From: an uncultured Sneathia sp.
Lineage (GTDB): Bacteria > Fusobacteriota > Fusobacteriia > Fusobacteriales > Leptotrichiaceae
NCBI GenBank assembly: GCA_902494065.1
Contig: CABURZ010000015.1
Location: 1 to 20,969 of the forward strand
Length of the DNA: 20,969 nt
Direction of reading: 5' to 3'
The position numbers were made by a program, and so were the translations under genes. Positions 7,752 through 15,103 of the stretch are shown in pieces (within the stretch, counting starts at the first letter, position 1; each line of letters starts with the position of its first letter). The notes beneath the pieces are model-generated. The model did not search any database and was not told the DNA's origin. It saw nothing but the letters and a program-made list of their open reading frames with translations.

Positions 7752-10383
7752 TTTTAACTGTTTTTTCTTTAGACATATCAAACATTTTTTCGTATTCTTC
7801 TGCACCATAATATGCTCTTAAGTAAATTTCTTTTAATTCACTTATTAATGGGTATCTAGGGTTAGCAGGTGTACATTGATCATCAAATGCTTCTAGTGCC
7901 ATTTGATCAACATGTTCTAAGAATTCTTTTTCAGGTACTCCCCAGTCTCTAATAGTCTTAGGTACTCCAACTCTTTCTTTTAATTCTTCTATTTTGTCTA
8001 TTAATTTTTGAATTTTTTCTTCTCTAGTTTCTCCACCTAATCCTAAGAAATCTGCAATTTTAGCATATCTATTTTTTGCATCTGGATATCTATATTGAGG
8101 GAATACTCCCATTTTTACTGGAGCATCTGTTGCATTATACTTAATTACTTCAGTTAACAACATACCATTACAAATTCCATGAGGTATATGGAATTGTCCA
8201 CCTAATTTATGTGATAATGAGTGAACTATACCTAAGAATGCATTTGCAAAAGCCATACCTGCTATACATGAAGCATTAGCCATCTTTTCTTTTGCCTTAA
8301 CTGCTTTAGCACCTAGTGCAACTGATTCTGGCAAGTATTGTAATACTATTTTAATTGCTTCTAGTGAATAAGGTTTAGTATATTCAGTAGCCATTATTGA
8401 AACATATGATTCAATAGCATGTGTTAATGCGTCAACACCTGATGCAACTGTCAATCCTCTTGGCATAGTAAGCATTAATTCAGCATCATTTATCGCAACA
8501 TCTGGAGTTAATTCATAGTCAGCTAATGGATATTTAATTCCTGTTGCATCATCTGTTATAACTGAAAATGGTGTTACTTCTGATCCTGTACCAGCTGAAG
8601 TTGCTATTGCAACAAATTTAGCTTTTATACCCATTTTAGGGAATGAGAATATTCTTTTTCTAATATCCATAAATCTCATCGCAAGATCTTTAAATCTGAT
8701 GTCTGGATATTCATATAGTACCCACATAATCTTAGCAGCATCCATAGCTGATCCTCCACCAAGTGCAATAATTACATCTGGTTGGTATTCCTTAGCCAAT
8801 TTTGCTCCTTCTTGTGTACAACTTAATGTAGGATCTACTCCAACTTCTGAGAATATTCTGTAATCTACTCCAATTTTATCTAATACATTAGTAATGTGGT
8901 TAGTGTATCCTAATTCAGCAAGAGTTTTATCAGTAACTATCATTGCTTTTTTATGTTCACCTTTTAATTCTTCTAGTGCTACTGGTAAACAACCAAATTT
9001 AAAGTAAATTTTTTCAGGAACCTTGAACCAAAGCATATTTTCCCTTCTTTCTGCAATAGTTTTTACATTTAATAAGTGCTTAACTCCAACATTTTCTGAT
9101 ACTGAGTTTCCACCCCATGATCCACAACCAAGTGTTAGAGATGGTTCTAGTTTAAAGTTAAATACATCTCCTATCGCACCTAGAGATGCTGGCATATTTA
9201 TTAATGTTCTTCCTGTTTTCATTGTTCTACCAAAAGTATCTATTTTTTCTTTTTCAGCAGGATTTACATACATAACTGAAGTATGTCCTAATCCTCCTAA
9301 TTCTACTAGTGCTTTTGCTTTTTCCATTGAATCTTCAAATCCTTCTGATTTATACATTCCCAAAATTGGTGATAATTTTTCATGTGCTAATTCTTCATCG
9401 AATGTAGTTTTTTCTATTTCTGCAATTAATACTTTAGCTAATTTAGGAACTTCAAATCCTGCAAGTTGTGCAATCTTATATGCACTTTGACCTACTATAT
9501 CTGCATTTAATGCTCCTGCTACACCGTTTTTAAATAAAGTTTTTCTTAATTTATCTTTTTCTTCATCAGTTAAAAAGTATGCTCCTCTTAACTCAAATTC
9601 TCTTCTTACTCTATCATATATAGTTTTATCTACTATTAATGATTGTTCTGATGCACAAATTACACCATTATCAAATGTTTTTGATAATAAAATGTAGTTT
9701 ACTGTCATCTTTAAATCGCAAGTTGAATCAATTATTACTGGTGTATTACCTGATCCAACTCCTATAGCTGGTGTTCCTGATGAATAAGCACTCTTAACCA
9801 TACCAGGTCCACCTGTAGCTAGTATTAAATCTGCTTCAGCCATTAATTCTTTTGATAATTCCATACTTGGTTCGTCTATCCAACCTATTATATTATCGGG
9901 AGCACCGTATTCCTTTGCAACTTCTAATGCTATTTTTGCAGTATAAATAGTTGATTTCTTTGCTCTTGGATGTGGTGATATTATTATAGCATTTCTTGTT
10001 TTAAGAGCTAGTAATATTTTAAATGCAGTAGTTGAAGTTGGATTTGTTGTAGGAATAACCCCTGCTATTACACCTATAGGTGTTGCAATTTTCTTAATTC
10101 CATAAGCCTTATCTTCTTCTAAAACTCCGCATGTTTTTTCATCCTTATATTTATTATATATATATTCAGATGCGAAATGATTTTTAATAACCTTGTCTTC
10201 AATAACTCCCATTCCTGTTTCGTCATGAGCTAATTTTGCTAGATTTATTCTTTCATCATTTATTCTTTGAGCAACTTTTCTAAAAATTTTATCAACTCTT
10301 GTTTGATCAAATGTTGAGTATATTTCTTGTGCCTTTCTTACTCTAGACATTAGTTCTCTTAGACTTTGAACATCGTTAACCAT
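7732..10383 (-). CDS. adhE: Bifunctional acetaldehyde-CoA/alcohol dehydrogenase AdhE
   Basis: AdhE reduces acetyl-CoA to acetaldehyde and then ethanol, consuming two NADH in anaerobic metabolism. Its 883 residues match the full fused family length. The N-terminal aldehyde dehydrogenase domain (about 1-440) has the catalytic Cys243 in NGVICASEQS. The C-terminal iron-dependent alcohol dehydrogenase domain (about 450-870) has the nucleotide loop GGGSAMDAA (542-550) and the iron ligands Asp651, His655, His721 and His735 in DALTHAIES and HSLSHKLGGQFHIPHG. These enzymes normally assemble into helical spirosomes. The ATG at 10383 is preceded by GGGAGGA. It has a consensus promoter and a Rex-like operator upstream, and tag overlaps its 3' end. 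No damage is visible. Confidence 0.98.
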   Translation of the reverse strand: MVNDVQSLRELMSRVRKAQEIYSTFDQTRVDKIFRKVAQRINDERINLAKLAHDETGMGVIEDKVIKNHFASEYIYNKYKDEKTCGVLEEDKAYGIKKIATPIGVIAGVIPTTNPTSTTAFKILLALKTRNAIIISPHPRAKKSTIYTAKIALEVAKEYGAPDNIIGWIDEPSMELSKELMAEADLILATGGPGMVKSAYSSGTPAIGVGSGNTPVIIDSTCDLKMTVNYILLSKTFDNGVICASEQSLIVDKTIYDRVRREFELRGAYFLTDEEKDKLRKTLFKNGVAGALNADIVGQSAYKIAQLAGFEVPKLAKVLIAEIEKTTFDEELAHEKLSPILGMYKSEGFEDSMEKAKALVELGGLGHTSVMYVNPAEKEKIDTFGRTMKTGRTLINMPASLGAIGDVFNFKLEPSLTLGCGSWGGNSVSENVGVKHLLNVKTIAERRENMLWFKVPEKIYFKFGCLPVALEELKGEHKKAMIVTDKTLAELGYTNHITNVLDKIGVDYRIFSEVGVDPTLSCTQEGAKLAKEYQPDVIIALGGGSAMDAAKIMWVLYEYPDIRFKDLAMRFMDIRKRIFSFPKMGIKAKFVAIATSAGTGSEVTPFSVITDDATGIKYPLADYELTPDVAINDAELMLTMPRGLTVASGVDALTHAIESYVSIMATEYTKPYSLEAIKIVLQYLPESVALGAKAVKAKEKMANASCIAGMAFANAFLGIVHSLSHKLGGQFHIPHGICNGMLLTEVIKYNATDAPVKMGVFPQYRYPDAKNRYAKIADFLGLGGETREEKIQKLIDKIEELKERVGVPKTIRDWGVPEKEFLEHVDQMALEAFDDQCTPANPRYPLISELKEIYLRAYYGAEEYEKMFDMSKEKTVKNAKKQK

Positions 10384-10410
10384 AATTATTTTCCTCCCGT
10401 AAATCTTACC

Positions 10411-10428
10411 ATGTTATTTTTTTAACAT
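10411..10428. promoter_or_regulatory. Candidate Rex (redox repressor) operator at the adhE start site
   Basis: ATGTTATTTTTTTAACAT is an inverted repeat with 6-bp arms. Against the general Rex consensus TTGTTAANNNNTTAACAA it matches 11 of 14 defined positions, including the TGTTA and TTAACA cores. It lies 4-21 bases downstream of the adhE -10 box, covering the predicted transcription start, a classical repressor position. Rex control of adhE is well known in anaerobes; no rex gene is in the window, so the assignment is inferred. Confidence 0.62.
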
Positions 10429-10432
10429 ACTA

Positions 10433-10461
10433 ATTATATTACATAAATTCTAACTTGTCAA
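10433..10461 (-). promoter_or_regulatory. Consensus sigma-70 promoter of adhE-tag
   Basis: On the minus strand TTGACA (10461-10456) and TATAAT (10438-10433) are both perfect hexamers with a 17-base spacer. The predicted start is near 10426, inside the Rex-like inverted repeat, giving a leader of about 43 bases. A fully consensus promoter suits a highly expressed fermentation gene that needs a strong repressor. Confidence 0.85.
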
Positions 10462-10504
10462 TAACCGTAAGAAATTTTTCACAGATTCTAATTTTATATA
10501 TTAA

Positions 10505-10533
10505 TTGACATTTAAAATACAGCATGATACAAT
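10505..10533 (+). promoter_or_regulatory. Promoter of the relBE-type operon
   Basis: TTGACA at 10505-10510 and TACAAT at 10528-10533 have a 17-base spacer, with an extended -10 TGA at 10525-10527. It is divergent from the adhE promoter, with the two -35 boxes about 43 bases apart. Confidence 0.75.
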
Positions 10534-10549
10534 TGTATTACAAGTAATA
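10527..10549. promoter_or_regulatory. Candidate antitoxin operator: two adjacent palindromes
   Basis: ATACAATTGTAT (10527-10538) is a perfect 12-bp palindrome covering the -10 box. TATTACAAGTAATA (10536-10549) is a second inverted repeat with 6-bp arms and a 2-base centre, lying on the predicted start. Paired short palindromes over the promoter are typical of ribbon-helix-helix antitoxin autorepression; the assignment is inferred from position and symmetry. Confidence 0.55.
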
Positions 10550-10568
10550 TAAGTGAGGTGTTTAAACT

Positions 10569-10793
10569 ATGAGTACAATTTCAATAAGATTATCCGATGA
10601 TGAAGCAAAATTAATTAGAGAATATACTAAAATTAATGAAATAAACATGTCAACATTCATACGCGATTTAATATTAGACAAAATTGAAGAAGATTTATTA
10701 TTAGATGAAAAAAGAATATTAGAAGCAAGAGAAAAAATAGAAAAGGAAGAAATATATTCATCTGAAGAATTTTGGAAGAGGTTTGATCTTTAA
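10569..10793 (+). CDS. RelB-type ribbon-helix-helix antitoxin (DUF6290-like)
   Basis: This small protein has 74 residues. Its N-terminus STISIRLSDDEAKLIREYTKINEINMSTFIRDLILDKI fits a ribbon-helix-helix DNA-binding fold: a short beta strand with alternating polar residues followed by two helices. The acidic C-terminal part, ending EEFWKRFDL, is the expected toxin-binding arm. Such antitoxins neutralise the partner toxin and repress their own promoter as a complex. GAGGTG at 10555-10560 is the ribosome site. The stop overlaps the toxin ATG by one base (TAATG), the usual coupling that keeps antitoxin in excess. Confidence 0.88.
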   Translation: MSTISIRLSDDEAKLIREYTKINEINMSTFIRDLILDKIEEDLLLDEKRILEAREKIEKEEIYSSEEFWKRFDL

Positions 10794-11074
10794 TGTATAA
10801 AATAAAATATACAAAAAATTTTGAAAAAAGTTTAAAAAAATTAGATAAACAAACAATTAGATTAATAAAAAATTGGATTCTTAAAAATTTAGAAGTTACC
10901 GAAAATCCTAAAAATAAAGGAAACCCATTGAAAGGTAATTTATTAGGAATTTGGAGATATAGAGTAGGAGATTATCGAATTTTTGCAGAAATAGAAAATG
11001 AAATACTAACTATATTTTTAATCGATATACAACATAGAAGCATAATATACAAAAACTGGCTAAATAAATCCTAA
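10793..11074 (+). CDS. RelE/ParE-superfamily toxin
   Basis: This protein has 93 residues with the RelE fold pattern: N-terminal YKIKYTKNFEKSLKKLD, two helices, then the strand core GIWRYRVGDYRIFAEIE (about 52-68) and a C-terminal HRSIIYKNW. The basic residues R55, R57, R62 and H81-R82 are in positions typical of RelE toxins that cleave mRNA in the ribosomal A site. A ParE-like gyrase target is less likely given its pairing with a RelB-type antitoxin. It is translationally coupled to the antitoxin. It appears intact, and no terminator is seen before rpmE, so read-through into rpmE is possible. Confidence 0.9.
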   Translation: MYKIKYTKNFEKSLKKLDKQTIRLIKNWILKNLEVTENPKNKGNPLKGNLLGIWRYRVGDYRIFAEIENEILTIFLIDIQHRSIIYKNWLNKS

Positions 11075-11081
11075 AATTCCC

Positions 11082-11110
11082 TTTACATTCCACAAAATTT
11101 ATGGTAATAT
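11082..11110 (+). promoter_or_regulatory. Promoter of rpmE
   Basis: TTTACA at 11082-11087 and TAATAT at 11105-11110 are spaced by 17 bases, with an extended TGG just before the -10 box. The start codon is 35 bases downstream, with AAGGAG at 11131-11136. Confidence 0.65.
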
Positions 11111-11145
11111 ATTATGATGAATACGCATGAAAGGAGTTTCCACAA

Positions 11146-11385
11146 ATGAAAAAAGGTTTACACCCTGAATACAGATTAGTTGTATTTGAAGACACTAGTA
11201 ATGGAGAAAAATTCTTAACTAAATCTACAAAATCTACTAAAGAAACAACAACATATGAAGGTAGCGAATACCCTGTTATTAAAGTGGCTATAAGCTCAAC
11301 TTCACATCCGTTCTACACAGGAAAATCAAAATTTGTTGATGAAACTGGAAGAGTTGATAAGTTTAAGAAAAAATACAATCTATAA
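11146..11385 (+). CDS. rpmE: 50S ribosomal protein bL31, type B
   Basis: This is a 79-residue ribosomal protein of the large subunit, lying at the bridge between subunits. The N-terminus MKKGLHPEYRLVVFEDTSNG and the SSTSHPFYTGKSKFVDETGRVDKF segment are characteristic of L31. It has no cysteines, so it is the zinc-independent (C-minus, type B) form; in many bacteria this form replaces zinc-binding L31 under zinc limitation, but no Zur-like site was recognised here. It has its own promoter and a terminator right after its stop codon. Confidence 0.95.
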   Translation: MKKGLHPEYRLVVFEDTSNGEKFLTKSTKSTKETTTYEGSEYPVIKVAISSTSHPFYTGKSKFVDETGRVDKFKKKYNL

Positions 11386-11390
11386 TTTTC

Positions 11391-11416
11391 GCAGAGTAGA
11401 TGCTCTGCTTTTTTTT
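11391..11416 (+). terminator. Rho-independent terminator after rpmE
   Basis: GCAGAG (11391-11396) pairs with CTCTGC (11403-11408) around a 6-base loop, followed by eight T at 11409-11416. Only 22 bases separate the T run from the upp ATG, leaving no room for a promoter between them. Confidence 0.88.
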
Positions 11417-11438
11417 GAATAATTTAGGAGGTACAAAC

Positions 11439-12062
11439 ATGGCTGTTTTTGAATTTAATCATCCACTTATTGAGCACAAATTAACTAATTTAAGAAATAA
11501 GGATACTGATACAAAATTATTTAGAGAAAGTCTATATGAAATAGCAGCTCTAATGGTATATGAAGCAACAAAAGATTTTCCACTAAAAGATACACAAACT
11601 ATTACACCAATCATGACTACTACAAGTAAAGTATTAGCCAAACCTGTTACAATAGTTCCAATATTACGTGCTGGTCTTGGTATGGTAGATGCACTACTTG
11701 ATCTAATTCCTAATGCAAAAGTTGGACATTTAGGTGTATATCGTAATGAAACTACATTCAAACCAACTTATTACTACGCTAAAATGCCTACAAATGTTGT
11801 TGAAAGCAAGGTTATAATAACAGATCCTATGCTTGCAACAGGAGGATCTATAATTTATACTATAGACTATTTAAAGGAAAAAGGTGTTAAAGATATTACA
11901 GTTATGTGTATAATAGGAGCTCCTGAAGGTATAAAAGCAGTTACCCAAAAACACCCTGATGTTAATTTATATATAGCAAAAATAGATACTGGTTTAAATG
12001 AGCATGCATATATTTACCCAGGTCTAGGAGATGCTGGAGATAGAATATTCGGTACAAAATAG
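11439..12062 (+). CDS. upp: Uracil phosphoribosyltransferase
   Basis: The enzyme makes UMP from uracil and PRPP, the main pyrimidine salvage step. It has 207 residues, the usual length. The PRPP-binding motif VIITDPMLATGGS is at about 125-137, the VPILRAGLGM segment near 73-82, and the uracil-binding C-terminus ends PGLGDAGDRIFGTK. The open frame has an earlier ATG at 11400, but it lies in the rpmE terminator and lacks a ribosome site; the ATG at 11439 follows TAGGAGG and gives the family N-terminus. It heads the operon running to 16937. Its promoter is unclear: a TATAAT at 11381-11386 without a good -35 partner is the nearest candidate, otherwise read-through from rpmE. Confidence 0.96.
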   Translation: MAVFEFNHPLIEHKLTNLRNKDTDTKLFRESLYEIAALMVYEATKDFPLKDTQTITPIMTTTSKVLAKPVTIVPILRAGLGMVDALLDLIPNAKVGHLGVYRNETTFKPTYYYAKMPTNVVESKVIITDPMLATGGSIIYTIDYLKEKGVKDITVMCIIGAPEGIKAVTQKHPDVNLYIAKIDTGLNEHAYIYPGLGDAGDRIFGTK

Positions 12063-12070
12063 GGGATAAT

Positions 12071-12553
12071 ATGAAAGTAATCAATAAAAAAATGAATTTT
12101 AATGAAATAAATGAGCTTATTGATTATCTTGCAAAATTAGTAATTAAAAACAAGAAAAAAAGTATATGCATAGGTCTTATAGGAGATCTAGGAACTGGAA
12201 AAACAGCATTCGCCAAGAGAATTTTATCTGATCTTGGCGTTTTATGCTCAGTAAAAAGTCCTACTTTTACTTTTATGATAGAGTATAATTTGCAAGATTT
12301 AGATATTGTTCATTTTGACGTTTATAGAATAAATAATGAAGATAACCTATATGATATAGGATTTTACGATTACATAGATGCACCTGGCCTTACATTAATC
12401 GAATGGGCAAACTTAATTCCAAATGCACTACCTAAAAATTGTCTTTTCTATGAAATTAATCACGATACATTAGATACACGTTTTGTATCAATATACACAA
12501 TGAAAGATGGTGAAAAAAATTATGTTGACCTTAACAATTACAACTTCGACTAA
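12071..12553 (+). CDS. tsaE: tRNA threonylcarbamoyladenosine biosynthesis ATPase TsaE
   Basis: TsaE is the ATPase that supports the TsaB-TsaD complex in making t6A37 on ANN-decoding tRNAs. It has 160 residues. Walker A GDLGTGKT is at 38-45, SPTFTFMIEYN at about 63-73, HFDVYR at 81-86 and LIEWAN at about 109-114, all family hallmarks. The start follows AGGGGATAAT, 8 bases after the upp stop. The 3' end overlaps tsaB by 32 bases, consistent with coupled synthesis of two proteins of the same complex. The tsaD gene is not in the window. Confidence 0.95.
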   Translation: MKVINKKMNFNEINELIDYLAKLVIKNKKKSICIGLIGDLGTGKTAFAKRILSDLGVLCSVKSPTFTFMIEYNLQDLDIVHFDVYRINNEDNLYDIGFYDYIDAPGLTLIEWANLIPNALPKNCLFYEINHDTLDTRFVSIYTMKDGEKNYVDLNNYNFD

Positions 12554-13196
12554 ATTAGCTAGTCTTAGTTTATTTAAAGATGATTTATTACTAGGATCTA
12601 TTAGTATAAACGTAAAAAAAACTCATTCAGTAAATATATTAAATCAGCTAAATAGCCTTTTTGAATGGTGTTCAGAAAATATTGACGATGTTAAACGTGT
12701 AATAATTTCAAAAGGACCTGGATCATTTACAGGAATTCGTATATCAATGGCACTAATAAAAGGAATTTTTGCTTTGTCTAATGATGTAGAAATTTTTAGT
12801 GTAAAAGAATTAGATGCAATATATTACAATGTGAAAAAATATGGTGAGATTATAGTATCTGGTATAGATTCTAGAAAAGGAAAAATTTATTACAACATTC
12901 ATGAAAATGGCGTAAAAACTAAAGAAGATAGCATAGGAAACATTTATGAATTAATAGAATCTCTAAAAGATTTAGAAAAAAAAGTTGTTTTTGCAGGAGA
13001 TATAGCGTATAACTATAAGGAAGATATACAAAAATTGAATATAGAAAAAATAAGCTATCACAACTTGTTAATCGATTCTAGAGTTTTTTATGATATGTAT
13101 AAAGATGGCCTAGCAAAAAAAGAAGATATTGCTAGTATTACTCCATATTATCTTGAAAAATCTCAAGCAGAAAAAGAATTTAAAGGGGTGAAATAA
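12522..13196 (+). CDS. tsaB: t6A biosynthesis complex scaffold TsaB
   Basis: TsaB is an ASKHA-fold pseudoenzyme that partners TsaD in t6A formation. With the ATG at 12522 it has 224 residues. The conserved KGPGSFTGIRISMALIKG is at about 64-81 and IDSRKGKIYY follows near 115. The chosen start gives MLTLTITTSTKLASLSLF, aligning with the usual ILAIDTS strand; Thr replaces the usual Asp, tolerable since TsaB is not catalytic. An in-frame ATG at 12507 would add five residues without improving the ribosome site. The stop overlaps the ftsY ATG (TAATG). Confidence 0.93.
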   Translation: MLTLTITTSTKLASLSLFKDDLLLGSISINVKKTHSVNILNQLNSLFEWCSENIDDVKRVIISKGPGSFTGIRISMALIKGIFALSNDVEIFSVKELDAIYYNVKKYGEIIVSGIDSRKGKIYYNIHENGVKTKEDSIGNIYELIESLKDLEKKVVFAGDIAYNYKEDIQKLNIEKISYHNLLIDSRVFYDMYKDGLAKKEDIASITPYYLEKSQAEKEFKGVK

Positions 13197-14074
13197 TGTC
13201 TTTATTAAAACCTAAAAAAAACTTTTTTGCAAAGTTAAAAGAATTTTTTGTAGGTCAAAATATTACAGATGAACTATACGATAATTTAGAAGAACTTTTA
13301 ATCCAATCAGATATAGGTATTAAAACAACTAGTAATTTGATTGAGCAATTAAGTAATTTAAAATTTTCTAATTCTAACGAAGTTTACTCTAAATTAGAAG
13401 ATCTACTTATACAAAAACTACATACTTTTGACAAAAATACATTAAATATCTCAAAAGATAGAAAAAATATTATACTTGTAGTAGGTGTAAATGGTGTTGG
13501 AAAAACTACATCAGTTGGGAAAATTGCAAATATATTAAAAAACAAAGGTTACTCTACTGTCGTAGGAGCAGCTGATACTTTTCGTGCTGCTGCCATAGAA
13601 CAACTAGAATTATGGGCAGATAAGGTTGGGGTTAAAGTAATTTCTCAAAAAAAAGGGTCTGATCCTGCTGCAGTTGTTTTTGATACGTTAAATCATCTAA
13701 ATAGTGAAAATTTAGATGTTGCTATAATAGATACTGCAGGAAGACTTCATAACAAAAAAGATTTAATGGAAGAACTAGCGAAAATAAAAAAAATAATAGA
13801 TAATAAAACAAAAGACGCAAACATAGAAACACTACTTGTAATAGATGCAACAACTGGTCAAAATGGATTAGAACAAGCACGTATTTTCAATGAGCTTACT
13901 TCTATTACTGGAATAATTTTAACAAAATATGATGGAACTGCAAAAGGAGGAATAATTTTTCCAATAATAGAAGAATTAAAAAAGCCTGTTAAATTTCTTG
14001 GTGTAGGTGAAGGCGTAAATGATTTAAAAATTTTTAATTCACAAGATTTTGTAAAAGAAATATTTAATAAATAA
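13196..14074 (+). CDS. ftsY: Signal recognition particle receptor FtsY
   Basis: FtsY is the SRP receptor GTPase that delivers ribosome-nascent chain complexes to the membrane translocon. At 292 residues it is a short form: there is no long acidic A domain, only a basic stretch (LLKPKKNFFAKLKEFF) before the four-helix N domain. The G domain shows GVNGVGKTT (97-105), DTFRAAAIEQL (127-137), DTAGR (179-183) and TKYDGTAKGG (243-252). Short FtsY proteins presumably reach the membrane through the amphipathic N-terminal helix. It is sandwiched between tsaB (1-base overlap) and pta (12-base gap). Confidence 0.97.
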   Translation: MSLLKPKKNFFAKLKEFFVGQNITDELYDNLEELLIQSDIGIKTTSNLIEQLSNLKFSNSNEVYSKLEDLLIQKLHTFDKNTLNISKDRKNIILVVGVNGVGKTTSVGKIANILKNKGYSTVVGAADTFRAAAIEQLELWADKVGVKVISQKKGSDPAAVVFDTLNHLNSENLDVAIIDTAGRLHNKKDLMEELAKIKKIIDNKTKDANIETLLVIDATTGQNGLEQARIFNELTSITGIILTKYDGTAKGGIIFPIIEELKKPVKFLGVGEGVNDLKIFNSQDFVKEIFNK

Positions 14075-14086
14075 GGAGGACAGTAT

Positions 14087-15091
14087 ATGTCTAGAAATTT
14101 AATTGAAGAAATAAAAAAAGAAGTTAGATCAGACAAAAGAAATATAGTATTGCCTGAATCAAATGATGAAAGGGTATTAAGAGCCGCTGATAAAGTAGCA
14201 AAAGAAGACTTTGCTAACATTATCTTATTAGGTAACAAAGAAACTATTGAAAACGATGCAAAAAAATATGGTGTAGATGTATCAAAAGCTACTATAATAG
14301 ATCCTACACATTTCGATAAAATTGATGAATTCGCTACTGAATTAGCTAAATTACGTGAAAAAAAAGGAATGACTTTTGAAAAAGCAAAAGAAATTATGTT
14401 AACTGAACCTAGATTTTTTGGAGCTATGCTTGTTAGAAAAAATTTAGCTGATGGTATGGTTGCAGGTTCTATTTCACCAACAGCATCTGTATTAAGAGCT
14501 GCTATACAAGTAATAGGTACAAAAAAAGGATTAAAAACTGTTTCAAGTTCATTTATAATGCTTACACCTACTGCTCAATATGGAGAAAATGGTACAGTAG
14601 TATTCTCAGATTGTGCTGTTATTCCAGAACCAACTGCAGAACAAATAGCAGATATAACTATTTCAGCAGTTGAAAAAGCAAGACTTATAGCTAAAATTGA
14701 ACACCCTCGTGTTGCACTATTAACTTACTCTACTAAAGGAAGTGCAGAAGGTGAAACAGTTACAAAAATGAGAGAAGCAAGACAAATCTTAGAAGATAGA
14801 AATGTTGATTTTGAATTCGATGGAGAATTACAATTAGATGCAGCTATAGTTCCAAGCGTTGCCTCACTTAAAGCAAAAGATTCTAACGTAGCTGGAAAAG
14901 CTAATATTCTAATCTTCCCTAATTTATCTGCTGGTAATATAGGATATAAATTAGTTCAAAGATTTGCTGGTGCTACTGCATTAGGTCCATTTATTCAAGG
15001 ATTAGCACGTCCTGTACACGATTTATCAAGAGGATGTAGTGTAGATGATATAGTTAATGTTGTTGCAGTTACTGCAAGTGAAGCAAAATAA
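14087..15091 (+). CDS. pta: Phosphate acetyltransferase
   Basis: Pta converts acetyl-CoA and phosphate to acetyl phosphate, the first step of acetate formation. With 334 residues it is the compact catalytic-domain form, without the N-terminal DRTGG/regulatory parts of long enterobacterial Pta. Characteristic segments are IVLPESNDERVLRAADK near 21-37, LADGMVAGSISPTASVLRAA, GSAEGETVTKMREA and the C-terminal GLARPVHDLSRGCSVDDIVN. A strong AAGGAGGA at 14073-14080 sets the start. ackA follows after 12 bases, the classical pta-ackA pair. Confidence 0.97.
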   Translation: MSRNLIEEIKKEVRSDKRNIVLPESNDERVLRAADKVAKEDFANIILLGNKETIENDAKKYGVDVSKATIIDPTHFDKIDEFATELAKLREKKGMTFEKAKEIMLTEPRFFGAMLVRKNLADGMVAGSISPTASVLRAAIQVIGTKKGLKTVSSSFIMLTPTAQYGENGTVVFSDCAVIPEPTAEQIADITISAVEKARLIAKIEHPRVALLTYSTKGSAEGETVTKMREARQILEDRNVDFEFDGELQLDAAIVPSVASLKAKDSNVAGKANILIFPNLSAGNIGYKLVQRFAGATALGPFIQGLARPVHDLSRGCSVDDIVNVVAVTASEAK

Positions 15092-15103
15092 GGAAGTGAT
15101 TAA

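Noticed and set aside
7752..7808. Upstream ATG that would extend tag by 19 residues
   Set aside because: The extension overlaps the end of adhE and is Lys-rich, unlike Tag N-termini, which start just before the zinc-ligand Cys.
9023..9490. Long open frame on the + strand inside adhE (155 codons)
   Set aside because: It is antisense to the well-conserved aldehyde dehydrogenase domain, has no ribosome site and no recognisable protein features. It reflects codon bias of adhE.
10384..10432. Possible riboswitch or structured leader in front of adhE
   Set aside because: The predicted leader is only about 43 bases and its one inverted repeat fits a protein operator better than an RNA aptamer.
11400..11438. 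Upstream ATG that would extend upp by 13 residues
   Set aside because: It lies in the rpmE terminator hairpin, has no ribosome site, and the extra residues are absent from the family; the ATG at 11439 has TAGGAGG.
12507..12521. Alternative tsaB start five codons upstream
   Set aside because: It adds MVKKI before the conserved first strand with no better ribosome site; kept as a possibility but the ATG at 12522 fits family alignments.
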